DNA of 64,000 bases from Bicyclus anynana (Eukaryota > Arthropoda > Insecta > Lepidoptera > Nymphalidae): contig NC_069098.1 of the NCBI RefSeq assembly GCF_947172395.1, positions 5,201,001-5,265,000 of the forward strand, written 5' to 3'. This document shows positions 10,399-21,280 of this stretch, in pieces; position 1 is the stretch's first letter, and each line of letters begins with the position of its first letter. The notes under the pieces are model-generated. The model saw only the letters and a list, made by a program, of their open reading frames with translations. It ran no database searches and was not told where the DNA came from. A program made the translations under genes and the position numbers.

Positions 10399-11769
10399 GC
10401 ATTACGTACTTACGTAAGTACATAATATATTATACATACATGCATTATAATACCCATTAGACTGAAACTGATTGATATTTTATTAATTTTATTCGTGGAC
10501 AACCATACATTAATGGGAATTTTCCACCAAGTTTTTCGTCATGTGTAAACAAACGTTCCTAATCAAATTTTACATATACGAAACCTTTATTCAAATACCA
10601 AGATAGAATTTCACGTTTCGTATAATCCTTAAGATATAGATTTATAAGGGATTGGTACAAATATATGTAGTACTATAAGAGACATGGAATGATAAATTTA
10701 TAGTATTTCATCATAATCTAAATTTAGTACATTTTCCATTCTCAGCCCTATCGATTGTTTCATAACTATTGTCAACTCTTTCAATAGATTTTATCTTCCA
10801 AATTGGTAGTACAACTACAAACAAACACTTTCGGATTTTTAGTACAAAAGTGAAAATATACTGCTCTTTATTTATATTAATTAATATTACACGTTCTCCA
10901 GTATTACATCTTTGATAGTAATTTCAAACTTTACTTACATACTTATTGCTTACAAGACTTAAGACACTTTCAAGCAAGGTAATGGTAGAGATACTTGGCT
11001 CATAGTTATAGTATCGTCCTGGAGTAAGCTTTGTATTACCACAAATTGAAGTTGTCTGAAATAAGCTTCACATTTTATGTTACACACTACTTACAAAGCC
11101 ACCATTGTCTATATTATAATTGATTGCCGTAATGTCTCGGACCAATTACCTTTGGACTTGTATAGTACTCAAATTCTCCAGCAAAATTGTCTGAAGTAAA
11201 GTCACACATCGAAAATAGTGTTACGAACTACGGTTTGAGGTTTTATAATTAAACATCTGGTGAATCGTATAAGACTTTATTCCACTCCTTAATCCAAGTA
11301 TACACACGTAGGCAATTCGTAGCCGAGTCACTTGTATCGCTTGTATCGTGATTGGTCTGTTATGGTGATTGTTGGCTTGTTATGGTGATTGTTCTGAGGT
11401 GCTCCTAGCATTTCTGCTGCTAGACAAACTTGCAGGTTTTATAATATGTCGACGGTTTGGCTATGACAGGCCCTTTACTTTAGCATGATTATTTTAAGGC
11501 CACTGTCTTTTGTATATTTCAGACGACGTTTGAACTCTTACAACAAATACGCCACTACATCCTGGTCTATAAAACTGTGGAGTGAACATTACAACGTAAA
11601 GACGAGTCATTTATTTGAGTGTACCGCTGTGGCCTATTACTATATATGGATAGACATTCATGGGCTTCGAGATAATATGAGATTGTTAAATTGTTTAATT
11701 GGCCCATTGTAATATTATTATTTGCGTGTAAGTTCCCCTGCATACTATTACTCGCGGAAAATCTCTCTC
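10399..11769. other. Intergenic with one dispersed segment
   Basis: 11130-11220 (GACCAATTACCTTTGGACTT, then AGCAAAATTGTCTG) matches 49405-49495 and is probably an eroded Helitron-like body. The frame at 11485-11712 has no recognisable domain and I do not call it a gene. Confidence 0.5.
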
Positions 11770-11960
11770 TAGCTCTGTTTGTGCAGAGGTTAACATGTTT
11801 TGCTACGGTCTACGTCGTGGGTTCGAGTCTTGGGTTTAGCTCTTTATTGGACTTACCATTCTTCCAATAATAAATAGCAGACCAAGTCAACGGTGCTGCC
11901 CTCGCCGTAAACTATTGACCCCTGCTACCCTTAATAAAGCAGCATGGTGGATATCCAAGA
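11770..11960 (+). mobile_element. tRNA-headed SINE, unassigned
   Basis: An A-box-like TTTGTGCAGAGGTTAACA is followed by a B box GGGTTCGAGTCTT and an AGCAGCATGGTGGAT block that recurs near 31300. The cluster of A and B boxes suggests an old SINE. The family is uncertain. Confidence 0.5.
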
Positions 11961-12507
11961 AAAAAACTTTTTTTACCGTAGACTGTACCGTTGTAGACGT
12001 AAGCTGTGTAATAAATAGAACGTTAAAAAAAGTATGCTAAAATAGGTTAAAACAAATTGATGAGTTTTGGCCAGGCCTAGTATTTTTCAAAAGAAAATTT
12101 ACTCTTAACTTTGCTGTTATTTTCAGCAATTTCAATTGCTAATTACATAAAAGTCAGTCAGTGTATTCCTCATCTTTAATATAAAGTACCAAAGTAATGG
12201 ATTTTCATATTATAACTAATTTTTTTTTTTTTAATTATAATTTTTTTTTTCTTTGAGAAATAACAAACGTCATTTATTAGTCGTTTTTAAAATGTATTTA
12301 AAAAGATTTATTCATTTTCACTTTGTATTAAGTTTTTATGTAACCGAATAGATACTTAGCGAGTGAATCGTTGTATTATTCATGGAACAATAATAAATTG
12401 AACCCCAAATTACTATGGATTTCCTTCGAAGTCCACCAGCATTAAGCTTCATGCACATTGACGTTATTGCGTTTAATTGATGCAGAACCTCTCCAAAAAT
12501 TAATGTA
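11961..12507. other. Intergenic, nothing recognised
   Basis: AT-rich with T tracts at 12223-12250. No gene. Confidence 0.55.
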
Positions 12508-12630
12508 GGAACCGAAAGGTGCGTGGATTTTCATCATCCTCCAAACAAGTTAGCCCGCTTCCATCTTAAACTACATCATCACCAGGTGAGATTGTAGTCA
12601 AGGGCTAACTTGTAAAGAATATAAAAAAAA
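12508..12630 (+). mobile_element. SINE-1 3' fragment
   Basis: Begins at AACCGAAAGGTGCGTGGATT and runs through the tail to AAAGAATATAAAAAAA. The head is lost, and a few bases of the tail are deleted near 12587. Confidence 0.85.
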
Positions 12631-12675
12631 GAATTCTGCGGATTTAGTAAAAGATACTTGTAGCTTGCAACTTTC

Positions 12676-12805
12676 TAATTCCGTAATTTAATTTTACTCA
12701 CGTATGTATAAACATACGTGAGTAAAATTAAATAATAAAATTACGGAATCGCAAAGCTACTGAAATCATTATTATACAAATAATTGTATAATAATGATTT
12801 CAGTA
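12676..12805. repeat. Two adjacent palindromes
   Basis: The first (about 12676-12749) is centred near 12709 and has arms containing TTTAATTTTACTCACGTATG. The second (12757-12805) has arms TACTGAAATCATTATTATAC around a short centre. They look like foldback element remnants. Confidence 0.75.
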
Positions 12806-12906
12806 GGAGACTGAGAATCCGAGATTGAAAATTAAGAAATGCTATGTTAAAAGCATTTAAACCAAAAAGTATAAAAATAAATAAATAAATAAACAATAAC
12901 ATACAT

Positions 12907-13010
12907 TAATCTATCCTTAATATTATAAAAGCGAAAGCAATCTGTCTGTCTGTTACCTTTTCACGGCTTAACTGTCGCATCGATCAGGATGAATTTTGGT
13001 ATAATCTCTC
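12907..13010 (+). mobile_element. Helitron-like 5' fragment (type F)
   Basis: TCTATCCTTAATATTATAAA followed by GCGAAAGCAATCTGTCTGTC resembles the 5' end of the TC...TATTATAAA families. It breaks off at the SINE-4 fragment. Confidence 0.5.
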
Positions 13011-13017
13011 AGAAACA

Positions 13018-13083
13018 TTTTCCAGTTGCAGGAATCGAACCCACGGGCGTGGATGCAGAAAACGGGTCACTATCCACGCGTAT
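13018..13083 (-). mobile_element. SINE-4 head fragment
   Basis: The reverse complement matches the head of the SINE-4 copy at 59178, including its B box (GGGTTCGATTCC) and CTGCATCCACG block. Confidence 0.65.
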
Positions 13084-13142
13084 GTCGTTATTATATCCAG
13101 ACTCTTAAATGGAATAAAAACGTATGATTTATTATTATTTTG

Positions 13143-13191
13143 AAATATTTCTAGTACCAAATATAACATATATTTGGTACTAGAAATATTT
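13143..13191. repeat. Palindrome, 21-bp perfect arms
   Basis: Arms at 13143-13163 and 13171-13191 contain ATTTCTAGTACCAAATA and its exact complement, around a 7-nt centre. Confidence 0.85.
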
Positions 13192-13318
13192 ATTAGAAGG
13201 AACTATTTTTTTATTTAATTAAGGAATTCTCCAGGCTTTGATTACTCAGATCGTAGTCGTAGCAAGAGCATGTTATTTGTCTACGCTCGTAGCTTTAGTT
13301 ATTAAAGTTATGGAAATA

Positions 13319-13812
13319 CTAGCGGACGCCCACGACTTCGTCCGCGTGAAATTCAGTTTTTCACAAATCCCACGGGAACCATGGATTTTTCTGGGATGAA
13401 AAGTAGCCTATGTGTTAATCCAGAGTGAAATCTATTTCCATTCCAAATTTCAGCCAAATCACTTCAGTATCGACCCATATTCGGCTCACTGCTGAGCTCG
13501 AGTCTCCTCTCAGAAAGAGAGGGGTAAGGCCAAGTCCACCACGCTGGCTCTCTCTCATTCTCTGGTATGCAGGTTTCCTCACGATGTTTTCCTTAACCGA
13601 TTGAGACACGTGATATTTAATTTCTTAAAATGCACACAACAGAAAAGTTGGAGGTGCATGCCCCGGACCGGATTCGGACCCACACCCTCCGGAATCGGAG
13701 GCAGAGGTCATATCCACTGGGCTATCACAGCTCTGACAGATGCAGCGTAAAGGAGGAAAAAACATACACACACGCACACACACAAACTTTCGCCTTTATA
13801 ATGTTAGTGTGA
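13319..13812 (-). mobile_element. Helitron-like type B, interrupted by SINE-2
   Basis: The plus strand starts CTAGCGGACGCCCACGACTT after an A and ends GTTAGTGTGA before a T at 13813, so both Helitron-type termini survive. Type B sequence stops at about 13470 and resumes at about 13740 (GCAGCGTAAAGGAGG). The interval is a SINE-2 copy. Confidence 0.8.
13471..13736 (-). mobile_element. SINE-2 nested in a Helitron-like element
   Basis: Reverse-orientation SINE-2 with head, B box (GGTCCGAATCC-type, one change), body and tail. About 35 bp (the GCCAATCCGCATTGGGC region) are missing near 13545. The 64- and 60-codon frames are repeat sequence. Confidence 0.9.
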
Positions 13813-13959
13813 TTACCAGACGCCCCGAGATATCCACCGTAGTTCCGATAGAGGATAAAATCCTCGTATTCCCATGGGAACAGCCTATATTACCTACTTT
13901 GTTAAGTTACTATATTATTTACTCAAGGGATTTTAGGAAAATTATTTAAATTAGTTTTA

Positions 13960-14165
13960 GATATTTAGGTGGTGTATCAACCATCTGCATTTTGTCTATT
14001 AATTACGGGGCACCCTATATATTACAATATTACGTTATAGCCAATGTTACTTGGTGAAGATATAGCTTTCTAATGGTGAAAGAGGTTTTAAAATCGATCG
14101 ATAAGTTTTGAATTAAATAGTAAGAAACCAAAAAAAATAATCTTACCTCTTTATATTTAATTAAT
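13960..14165 (-). repeat. Copy of the internal segment of the 15898-16552 element
   Basis: The reverse complement of about 14020-14160 matches the 160-bp unit found twice at 15975-16337. Shared blocks include GTAAGATT, TTGGTTT, CTTACT and TATATCTTCACCAAGTAACA. Confidence 0.65.
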
Positions 14166-14204
14166 AGCGGACCCGGTCAAGTTTGACTTTGACTAATGTG
14201 CGCT

Positions 14205-14404
14205 TCTTCCCTACCCTACCCTACTTCAACCCTATCCTACCCCCACCCCTACCCTACCCTACTGCTATCCCACCTCTATCCTACTCCAACCCTACCCTTA
14301 CCCTACACCTACCCTACACCTACCCTAACCCTACCCCTACCCTACTCTACCTCTACCCTACCCCTACCCTAACTTACCCTACCCCTACCTTACCCTACCC
14401 TATC
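14205..14404 (-). repeat. C-rich minisatellite (CCCTACCCCTA type)
   Basis: About 200 bp of CCCTACCCCTAC-like units, the complement of the G-rich arrays at 18211-18285 and 45857-46122. The 76-codon proline/tyrosine-rich frame here is a translation of the array, not a gene. Confidence 0.95.
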
Positions 14405-14984
14405 TATTTTTAGCTTCCTACCTTGAAAACTGCGAAAATCCCCATAAAAAATTTTATTTCTCAGTTTTTTTATGTGTTTTTGTTGAAGCATTTGGATTAC
14501 TTGCCCATATCTTGATTATGCAACTGTCAATAAGACTGAAAACAAACCAGTCTAAAACTGATATTATTATTTCACTAATATTACTAGACTAATAATAAAA
14601 AGGCGAAAAGGAAAAAGTATCAAAATACTTGGACCTTGCTCACGAGATTACCGCCATGTGGAATGTTGAGTCAACTATATTGTTCCGATAGTTGTTTCAG
14701 TCAATGGTCATAGAGCGAAAAGCTTCGACTAACACCTTAAGAAGCTGTCGCTTAACTGTTGGATCAAGAGTCGGAAATAAAAGGCAGTGATTCTTGAGAC
14801 GGCGCGTATTGTGAGGAGGTTCCTCACTCTGGAGTCCTGACCACCGGTTGCTTGGGCACTCAAATGTCCCGCAGCGGGAGGGTTGATTTTTTTTTATAAA
14901 TTTTTAATAATGTTTTGTATTTTATACTTATATTGTTAAAAATTTAAAAAAAAAGAAGTAATAAATAAATGAGAGAGTTCAAAA
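14405..14984 (+). repeat. Dispersed repeat, possible LINE 3' end
   Basis: 14590-14745 matches 41324-41440 in part (CTTGCTCACG, TTACCGCCATGTGGAAT, AGCGAAAAGCTTC). 14755-14900 matches 30975-31130 (GGATCAAGAGTCGGA, GGTTCCTCACTCT, TTTGGGCACTCAAATG-like). Together they look like one old unit of about 350 bp. The class is uncertain. Confidence 0.6.
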
Positions 14985-15200
14985 AGGCGAAAAGTGTATA
15001 AGAGTGTGTGTAAGTGTGTATGTTTGTTTCTCCTTTGTGTTGTGGCTACTGAAGCGATTTGGCTAAAACTTGGCATGTAAATAGATTTTACTCTGGATTA
15101 ACATTAGACTAGGTACTTTTTATCCCAGAAAAATCCATGGTTCCCGTGGGATATGTAACAAACTGAATTCCACGCGGAGGAAGTCGCGGGCGTCCGCTAG
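14985..15200 (+). mobile_element. Helitron-like type B
   Basis: Ends GGGCGTCCGCTAG before T at 15201, with a GCGGA.../TCCGC terminal hairpin. The 5' end has diverged and its exact start is unclear. Confidence 0.75.
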
Positions 15201-15606
15201 TTATTAAATGTTACTGATATGGACACTAAAGGTTCACTCATCTAATCTGGGCTTAGAAATGTATCCATAATTGCCGGTTTCCTTTGCATATATATGAAGA
15301 CTTTTCCACAATTTTCTCTCAGCTATCGCAGCTTGTTTCGTGTGTACAACGCTTAGGAACATAAATCTCCCGGCAGACGCGGTTCATCCACATAATCCTT
15401 GAATTATTAACTGCCATCGTTTGCAGCTACTTTGGGATTGGGTTTAATATCTTTATACACAAAAAACTGTAACGATTGTCGACTGTGTATGAAGTGGTGA
15501 GTGCAAAATAAATATTGTTTAAGGATTCTCTGAAGAAACAGTGTAATTTTGACGCAATAGTCATAATTTTAGATAAATTATTGACGTACGTCTAGCGCCT
15601 TCAATG
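15201..15606. other. Intergenic, nothing recognised
   Basis: No gene or recognised repeat. Confidence 0.55.
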
Positions 15607-15721
15607 TTACGAGGTCGATTGACCTCGCGCCGCGCCGCATTAAGTTTTAGTACGAGGTCAAAAAACCTCGTACCGAACCAGAGGAAAGTACAGAAAAATC
15701 AGTTCCGCAGCGAACGTGTTA
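15607..15721. mobile_element. Foldback element, rearranged copy
   Basis: Related to 5831-6022. It has hairpins ACGAGGTCGATTGACCTCGC (15609-15628) and GAGGTCAAAAAACCTC (around 15653-15669), and the end block CCGCAGCGAACGTGTT. One hairpin of the longer copy is missing. Confidence 0.65.
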
Positions 15722-15772
15722 AATGGGATATTATTTACGCAAGAGGTATTGATAAAAGGGTATGCTTGTGTT

Positions 15773-15849
15773 CTTGATTTAGCTAGGTACTAGTACCTAG
15801 CTAAATCAAGAAAATATACCTATTACCTAGGTAGGTAATAGGTATATTT
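15773..15849. repeat. Two back-to-back perfect palindromes
   Basis: 15773-15810 is an uninterrupted 38-bp palindrome (half site CTTGATTTAGCTAGGTACT). 15812-15849 has 18-bp perfect arms (half site AAATATACCTATTACCTA) around GG. A single base separates them. Confidence 0.95.
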
Positions 15850-15897
15850 ACAGTTGCTCATAAAAATTAAGCCTTAGATACCAATTATAGCCCGAGG

Positions 15898-16552
15898 ATT
15901 AATTCCAGTCAGTAAAATGACAAGTACAAGTCACTGAAATGTGTCAAATGAAAATTTTACTAATAAAATGATATTTCAGTGACAGTTACACACAAAAAGA
16001 TAAGATTTAAATTTTTGGTTTGTTACTAATAAATTCAAAATTACTCCATCGATTTTAAAACTGCATCACCATTAGATAGCTATATCTTCACCAAGTAACA
16101 TAGGCTATAAGCAAGTAATATTGTAAAATGACATTTCAGTGACAGTTGCACTTGTCATTTTACTAGTAAAATGATATTTCAGTGACAGTTGCACACTAAA
16201 AGGTAAGATTTAAATTTTTGGTTTGTTACTAACTAATTCAAAATTACTCGATCGATTTTTAAACCTCTTCACCATTAAATAGCTATATCTTCACCAAGTA
16301 ACATAGGCTGTAAGCAAGTAATATTGTAAAATGACATTTCAGTGACAGTTGCACTTGTCATTTCACTAGTAAAATGACATTTCAGTGACAGTTGCACTTG
16401 TCATTTCACTAGTATAATGACATTTCAGTGACAGTTGCACTTGTCATTTCACTAGTAAAATGACATTTCAGTGACAGTTGCACTTGTCATTTCACTAGAT
16501 AAATAACATTTCAGTGACAGTTGTACTTGTCATTTTACTGACTGGAATTAAT
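15898..16552. mobile_element. Element with perfect 32-bp TIRs and internal 160/43-bp arrays
   Basis: Positions 15898-15929 and 16521-16552 are exact reverse complements over 32 bp, and the outermost bases are ATTAAT on both sides. Inside, the phrase TTCAGTGACAGTT starts at 15975, 16135, 16178, 16338, 16381, 16424, 16467 and 16510. This gives steps of 160, 43, 160, then 43 four times. No frame of note exists, so it appears non-autonomous. Superfamily is not assigned. A TTAA or ATTAAT target would be possible. Confidence 0.85.
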
Positions 16553-16832
16553 AATCGTACTATGATACAAAATATTGTATACTGACTGTTTGTGCTCTTG
16601 AATATTCATGCTAACTAATATTTGTGGTTGGTGAAGCATAAATTAAATTTGCATAAGACTTCTTGCCGGAAAGCAACTTAATCGACTTAATTTCAAAATT
16701 TCCAATTTACCAATAAAGCTTTGAATTTGAACATTTTAAATTTAAATTTTGAAATTGTAACAGTCACGTAATAACGAAATTAACTAAAGAAATATATATT
16801 GGGTATAATTATATTCTCCGGGTTAATATTTA

Positions 16833-17009
16833 CTAGCTGACGCTCTCGACTTCGTCCGCGTGGAATTTAGTTTTTCACGAATCCCTCGGGAACCGTGGAT
16901 TTTTTCAGGCTGAAATATAAACTCCCAATCGGTTAAGTAGTTGCGGCGTTAAAGAGTAACAAACATCCAAACAACCATACAGACTGACGCGTTTATAATA
17001 TTAGTAGGA
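16833..17009 (-). mobile_element. Helitron-like type B
   Basis: The plus strand starts CTAGCTGACGCTCTCGACTT after A and ends ATTAGTAGGA before T. The middle is partly deleted relative to other copies. Confidence 0.8.
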
Positions 17010-17025
17010 TGATAGATAATGCACT

Positions 17026-17675
17026 GACGGCCTCCGTGACGCAGTGGTAGGCGCGGTGGATTTACGAGATGGAGGTCCTGGGTTCGATCCCCGGCTGGGC
17101 CGATTGAGATTTTCTTAATTGATCCAGGTCTGGCTGGTGGGAGGCTTTGGCCGTGGCTAGTTACCACCCTACCAACAAAGACGTACCGCCAAGCGATTTA
17201 GCGTTCTGGTACGATGCCGTGTAGAAACCGAAAGGAGTGTGGATTTCATCCTCCTCCTAACAAGTTAGCCCAACTTAGATTGCATCATCACTTACGATCA
17301 GGTGAGATTGTTGTCAAGGGCTAACTTATTATCATCATCTCCTTACCCTTATCCCACTTAAGTGGGGTCGGAAAAATATGTCAATCTTTTCCATTCGTCT
17401 CTATTAATCGTCAACTCATCATCCACTCCTTTTACACACATGTCCTCTTTCACACAATCCAACCGTCTCTTCTTTGGCCTTCCTCTCCTCTTATGACCTT
17501 CCACTTGCACATTCAACATTTTTCTAGTAATATGGCTTTACTCTCTACGCATTACATGTTCATACCAAGCTAACCTTCTACTCCTCAATTTTTCTGTCAC
17601 TGGCGCCACCTTCAGACTTCCTCTTATATACTCTTAGGGCTAACTTATAAAGAGTAAAAAATAAAAAATAAAAAT
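17026..17675 (+). mobile_element. SINE-1 interrupted by a LINE fragment
   Basis: The head (A box GTGACGCAGTGGT-like, B box GGTTCGATCCC) and body are intact. The tail is split at AGGGCTAACTTAT, which is duplicated at 17317-17329 and 17636-17648 around the insert. The minus 72-codon frame is repeat sequence. Confidence 0.9.
17330..17635 (-). pseudogene. 5'-truncated LINE, RT C-terminus
   Basis: Read on the minus strand it encodes the end of a non-LTR ORF2: RRLAWYEHVM, a stop soon after, then GHKRRGRPKKR, LDCVKEDM, EWKRLTYFSDPT and a stop. It ends in an (ATG)n-like tail. A 13-bp target duplication flanks it exactly. The GRPKKRWLDCVK-type C-terminus is typical of several insect non-LTR elements. 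It is a dead-on-arrival copy. A closely related piece is at 36590-36768. Confidence 0.85.
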
Positions 17676-18067
17676 TGAGGTTAAAAACTTAGAAAGGCGT
17701 CCTTTAGCATAGTCAGAGCATCGAGTTCCTAATACACTCGTACTTCGCACTTAATAAATACCCACGTTAAGGAAGTTATGAAATCTTTTCCTCCTCAGGG
17801 GTCTGTTATCCTATAATGGAATCTCGTATACGCAGTAGGCTTCGGATATTAAAGCAGCGGGAGATTCACGATGAGGAATTCAGTAAACCTAAACAAATTG
17901 TAATGGGACTTTTTGTTTAACGATCGCCTAAATACAAAACAATTACTCGTATACTTTACTCTACATTAACTCTCTCATCACAAAGTATTGCCTTTTTTAC
18001 TTATGTCAATGCTGCATTATGTATTTAGTATTTTTTTTTCTCGGGAAGCTCTACCAGATTAAGTTAC
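17676..18067. other. Intergenic, nothing recognised
   Basis: No gene or recognised repeat. Confidence 0.55.
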
Positions 18068-18293
18068 TCTAATATATAAAATTCTCGTGTCACAGTTTTC
18101 GTTGCCATACTCCTGCGTAACGGCTTGACCGATTTTGATGATTTTTTTTGTGCTTATCCGGTATATCCGGTGAGAATAGGCCAACATCTATTTTTCAAAC
18201 CCCTAAATCCTAGGGGTAGGGTTAAAGTAGGGTATGACTAGGGTAGGGGTAGGGTTGAGGTACGGTAGAGGTAATGTAGGGGTAGTCCGCTAG
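18068..18293 (+). mobile_element. Helitron-like type E with a short G-rich array
   Basis: Starts TCTAATATATAAAATTCTCG and ends GTAGTCCGCTAG before T. Between GGCCAACATCTATTTTTC and the 3' end lies an imperfect GGGTAGGGGTAGGG run (18211-18285). The same left part occurs at 45484-45620. Confidence 0.7.
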
Positions 18294-18832
18294 TAATACT
18301 ATATAATAGATTACTTTTTATTAGTTTTTGTTTTCACACGTAAGGGGGGTCATGGTCCGGGGGCCCCGTATCATTGATATGGTTGATACGGCAGTAGCCC
18401 CTGGTAGGACCTAACATATATTCTTTAAATTAATACAGTGCAGTACATAATAATACAGCATAAAATACTTCTACATAGATACCACAATATTGTAATTACT
18501 AAAGTACATATAAACAGTGACCTGGAATGTTGGTTCATGTCTAACCTATGTCTAAGAACTTTGTAACAACGACAATTTGTTCCAGTTCCATTTGCGCCTA
18601 CTATACTTTCAACGCTATTGTGCCAAACTATTCTATGTACATTAACTTTGTAGCGGCGTTAACATTACCTCTGTAAAACAGTGTATACTATAGACTTGTC
18701 TAACTTCTTAACATGGGTTCAATTAATTAATACAAATAGAACATATCTTACAACTTTTTTATGTAAGTTTAGTTGAATTTACTTTGGAGACTACGGTTGT
18801 AATTATAGTTTTTTTTTTTTTCCTTTTTTTTT
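18294..18832. other. Intergenic, nothing recognised
   Basis: Includes a GC-rich spot at 18338-18410 with a GGGGGCCCC palindrome. No gene recognised. Confidence 0.5.
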
Positions 18833-19013
18833 TAAAAAAGAAAATTTGCCATATCTTTTTAAATATGACCAATATTCCCATTCACCTAAAACTAGTCGGG
18901 AAACACTGTATTAGGAGTGGGTACGTCAATAGTCCAACAGGGTGGGGATCGAACCACCACCCCTCGGGGATGAATCCGACCGTTCTTACCGTTGAGCTAT
19001 TGAGGCTCTAAAT
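18833..19013 (-). mobile_element. SINE-3
   Basis: Minus strand: an AATAGCTCAACGGTAAGA-type A box, B box GGTTCGATCCCC, then GACTAGT, GGGAATATTGG and GATATGGCAAAT-type tail with a TTTAAA end. Other copies are at 44739, 58132 and 61306. The plus 75-codon frame is repeat sequence. Confidence 0.85.
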
Positions 19014-19439
19014 TCTAAATTCTAGTTACCAAGCTAGGCATACTAAGCAATTAAGCGTTCCGACTACTAACATTTTTAACGATCAAAAGGCTTACGACTA
19101 ACTATAATAGGGATGACGACAAGTTAATTTATTATGTTATCATTATTTACTAGAAAAAAAATAGTTATTTTATTTAAAGATTTGTATATTAATAACTAAT
19201 TTAGCACGTTTTTAAATGTACACTGTAAACAAAACTTAGCAATAAAGGCTTTTTATTTTTATTATTTATTTATTATATATTAAGAGTAAGCTAATACCTA
19301 AAGCAAATAACCTTGAAGTGTTTTAATTTGCTGATGGCAGAAACACAGGCGCGAGAAGGGCAATAATAAACTTACTTATTAATAATAATTTATATAACAC
19401 AGTACCACCAGGGAGGGTTTCCGTCAATAATAGGCGAAA
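19014..19439. other. Intergenic, nothing recognised
   Basis: AT-rich, with no gene recognised. Confidence 0.5.
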
Positions 19440-19690
19440 GAGAGCTATTCTCATCCATAACTTCCTGCTAATACACAATAAAGTGGATAACTCGGACGCA
19501 CTGTCGCGATGTGCCTTGTCGGTTCGAGAACCAGGCAAGTTGCTTCGGTCGTGTCGTAAGCGACCTTTTTTCGCTATCAAGTCGTTCCGTACGCAATATG
19601 CTCGAAATGCCCCAACTAATCGGGTACTGTCGATGCTCAATTCGTTGATTGCTCAGCCAAGATCTAGATATTTTTGATATAAAACTTCAT
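19440..19690 (+). pseudogene. Possible LINE ORF2 C-terminal remnant
   Basis: The plus frame ending near 19677 reads SFRTQYARNAPTNRVLSMLN, then NSLIAQPRSRYF. This resembles the short, conserved C-termini of jockey-like LINEs, and an AATAAATAAATAAA stretch lies about 190 bp downstream. The minus 105-codon frame has no recognisable feature. Support is weak. Confidence 0.35.
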
Positions 19691-21069
19691 GTATTTATTG
19701 ATATTGTAAACCGCTGTAAATTTTAATTTTATAGAAATATGCAATTTATGTGTTTGTATTGTATAGTGATTATATTGTAATTTGTTTATCTATTATATTG
19801 TTATATTATAAGTCTGTACTTTGTATGCGTTTTGGCTTAGCTAAGCATATATAATACTAAGGATATATAATAAATAAATAAAACTTGAAAGCGGTTAAAA
19901 TTTTAGTAACATATAAACTGTCAAAGGAAAAATAAAAGTGTAAAAGTAGGGAGCAAAGTAATAAGTTATGGCGCCTTCTAATAATTTTCAGAGCTCAGTC
20001 GAAGGCAATAATTTGTTTAGATTTATAAAAGTTCTTGTGACCTGAATTCATTCATTTGAGGTGATTCTAAGCTTTGGAACTTATTAACTTTATTATTTAT
20101 TGGGTCAATTGATTTGGATGGATTCTTGACTTTTGACGCTCATGTGAGTAGTTAGTACTTTTCTATTTATTTTGTGGTTAGAAAATACATGTACTTAACT
20201 AACTCAAACAATCTTCAACATTATATCCGAGTCTAAGGAAAAGTTGTTTTGTCTTATACAATTTTAAGGTTGGATCTTTTCTAAAAGATATCCTAATAAA
20301 AAATGTCTTCATTTTCCATTCTTAAAGAAATATTTGAGGCATAAACAAAAAATTAATTATTAATATATTTGAGGCATAAAGTTGGGCATTGAAATATACT
20401 TAATACAAATCATACTTCAAAGCTGATAAAGGGCTTGAAATAACTTACGAATGTATCTGTAATGTATAACATAGGTATGAAAGTCAAACTCAAACATACA
20501 TTGATCTTTGAATAGGTGTATTGTTGTATGTATTTATTTTCCAATACTTAGGTGCGGGAGTATATATTTCACAAGAATAAGCTAAAAGGGTCTTAAATTG
20601 TTCATTGTCGTTCAACTACATTGTAAAAAAATTAATCATATTTTTGAGACATACATATTTCTATTAATTTTTTTTTGAAAAGACGAGCCAAAACGCTATC
20701 AACCATGATGGTCTATATTTTATAATGACGTCACGTAAGCCCGTTAACACTAAATCTTAATCTTTAATCTTAAAAATTATTTAGTATTTACGGGACATAC
20801 CTTAGTTCAACGTTTATTCCTTTAGCAACATACTGACGCCACAAAATGGACGTTTTGATGTTTGGAAAAATTAAAAAAAAGACTATATCTTATAATTAAT
20901 ATCGATATATTTTGAAACCTTATTCCAAGTACTATACGAAAGGGTAATTAATACTACCGGCTCATGTAACGCCGACCTAAGGAACCCAGATGTACCCCTG
21001 TATAAAAGTAAATAGAGATGATCATGTGATGTATAAATAAGGATCTGGTTAAATAATTGGTTAAATAAA
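19691..21069. other. Intergenic, nothing recognised
   Basis: AT-rich. A TATTTGAGGCATAAA phrase is duplicated near 20330 and 20368. The short frames show no domain. Confidence 0.5.
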
Positions 21070-21280
21070 AAAAAATTCAACCGACTTCAATAACTTAAAA
21101 CATACTGACTAAACTTAAAAGCGAAAAATAATATCATACTAAGTTCTATCTATTATAATATGTTCTAACTTAGTTTGAAGGCGGTGCTAGTCCAATGATG
21201 TATTAATTCAGGCCATGTAAGAATATCATAAAGATTTACGAATTGAGAACCTCCTCCTTTTTTTGAAGTCGGTTAAAAAG
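21070..21280. mobile_element. AACCGACTTC-family element, short form
   Basis: Left end TTCAACCGACTTCAA and right end TTGAAGTCGGTTAAAA form terminal inverted repeats of about 14 bp. Internal blocks (GGCGGTGCTAG, GAACCTCCTCC) match the longer relatives at 22081-23000. Confidence 0.7.

Noticed and set aside
14183..14413. 76-codon proline/tyrosine-rich frame
   Set aside because: It is the translation of the CCCTACC minisatellite.
15960..16545. Regular spaced repeats that could suggest a CRISPR-like array
   Set aside because: The 43-bp units are contiguous, with no unique spacers. They lie between terminal inverted repeats in a eukaryotic, repeat-rich context.
19323..19640. 105-codon minus-strand frame
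   Set aside because: No motif. The opposite strand has weak but better LINE C-terminus similarity.
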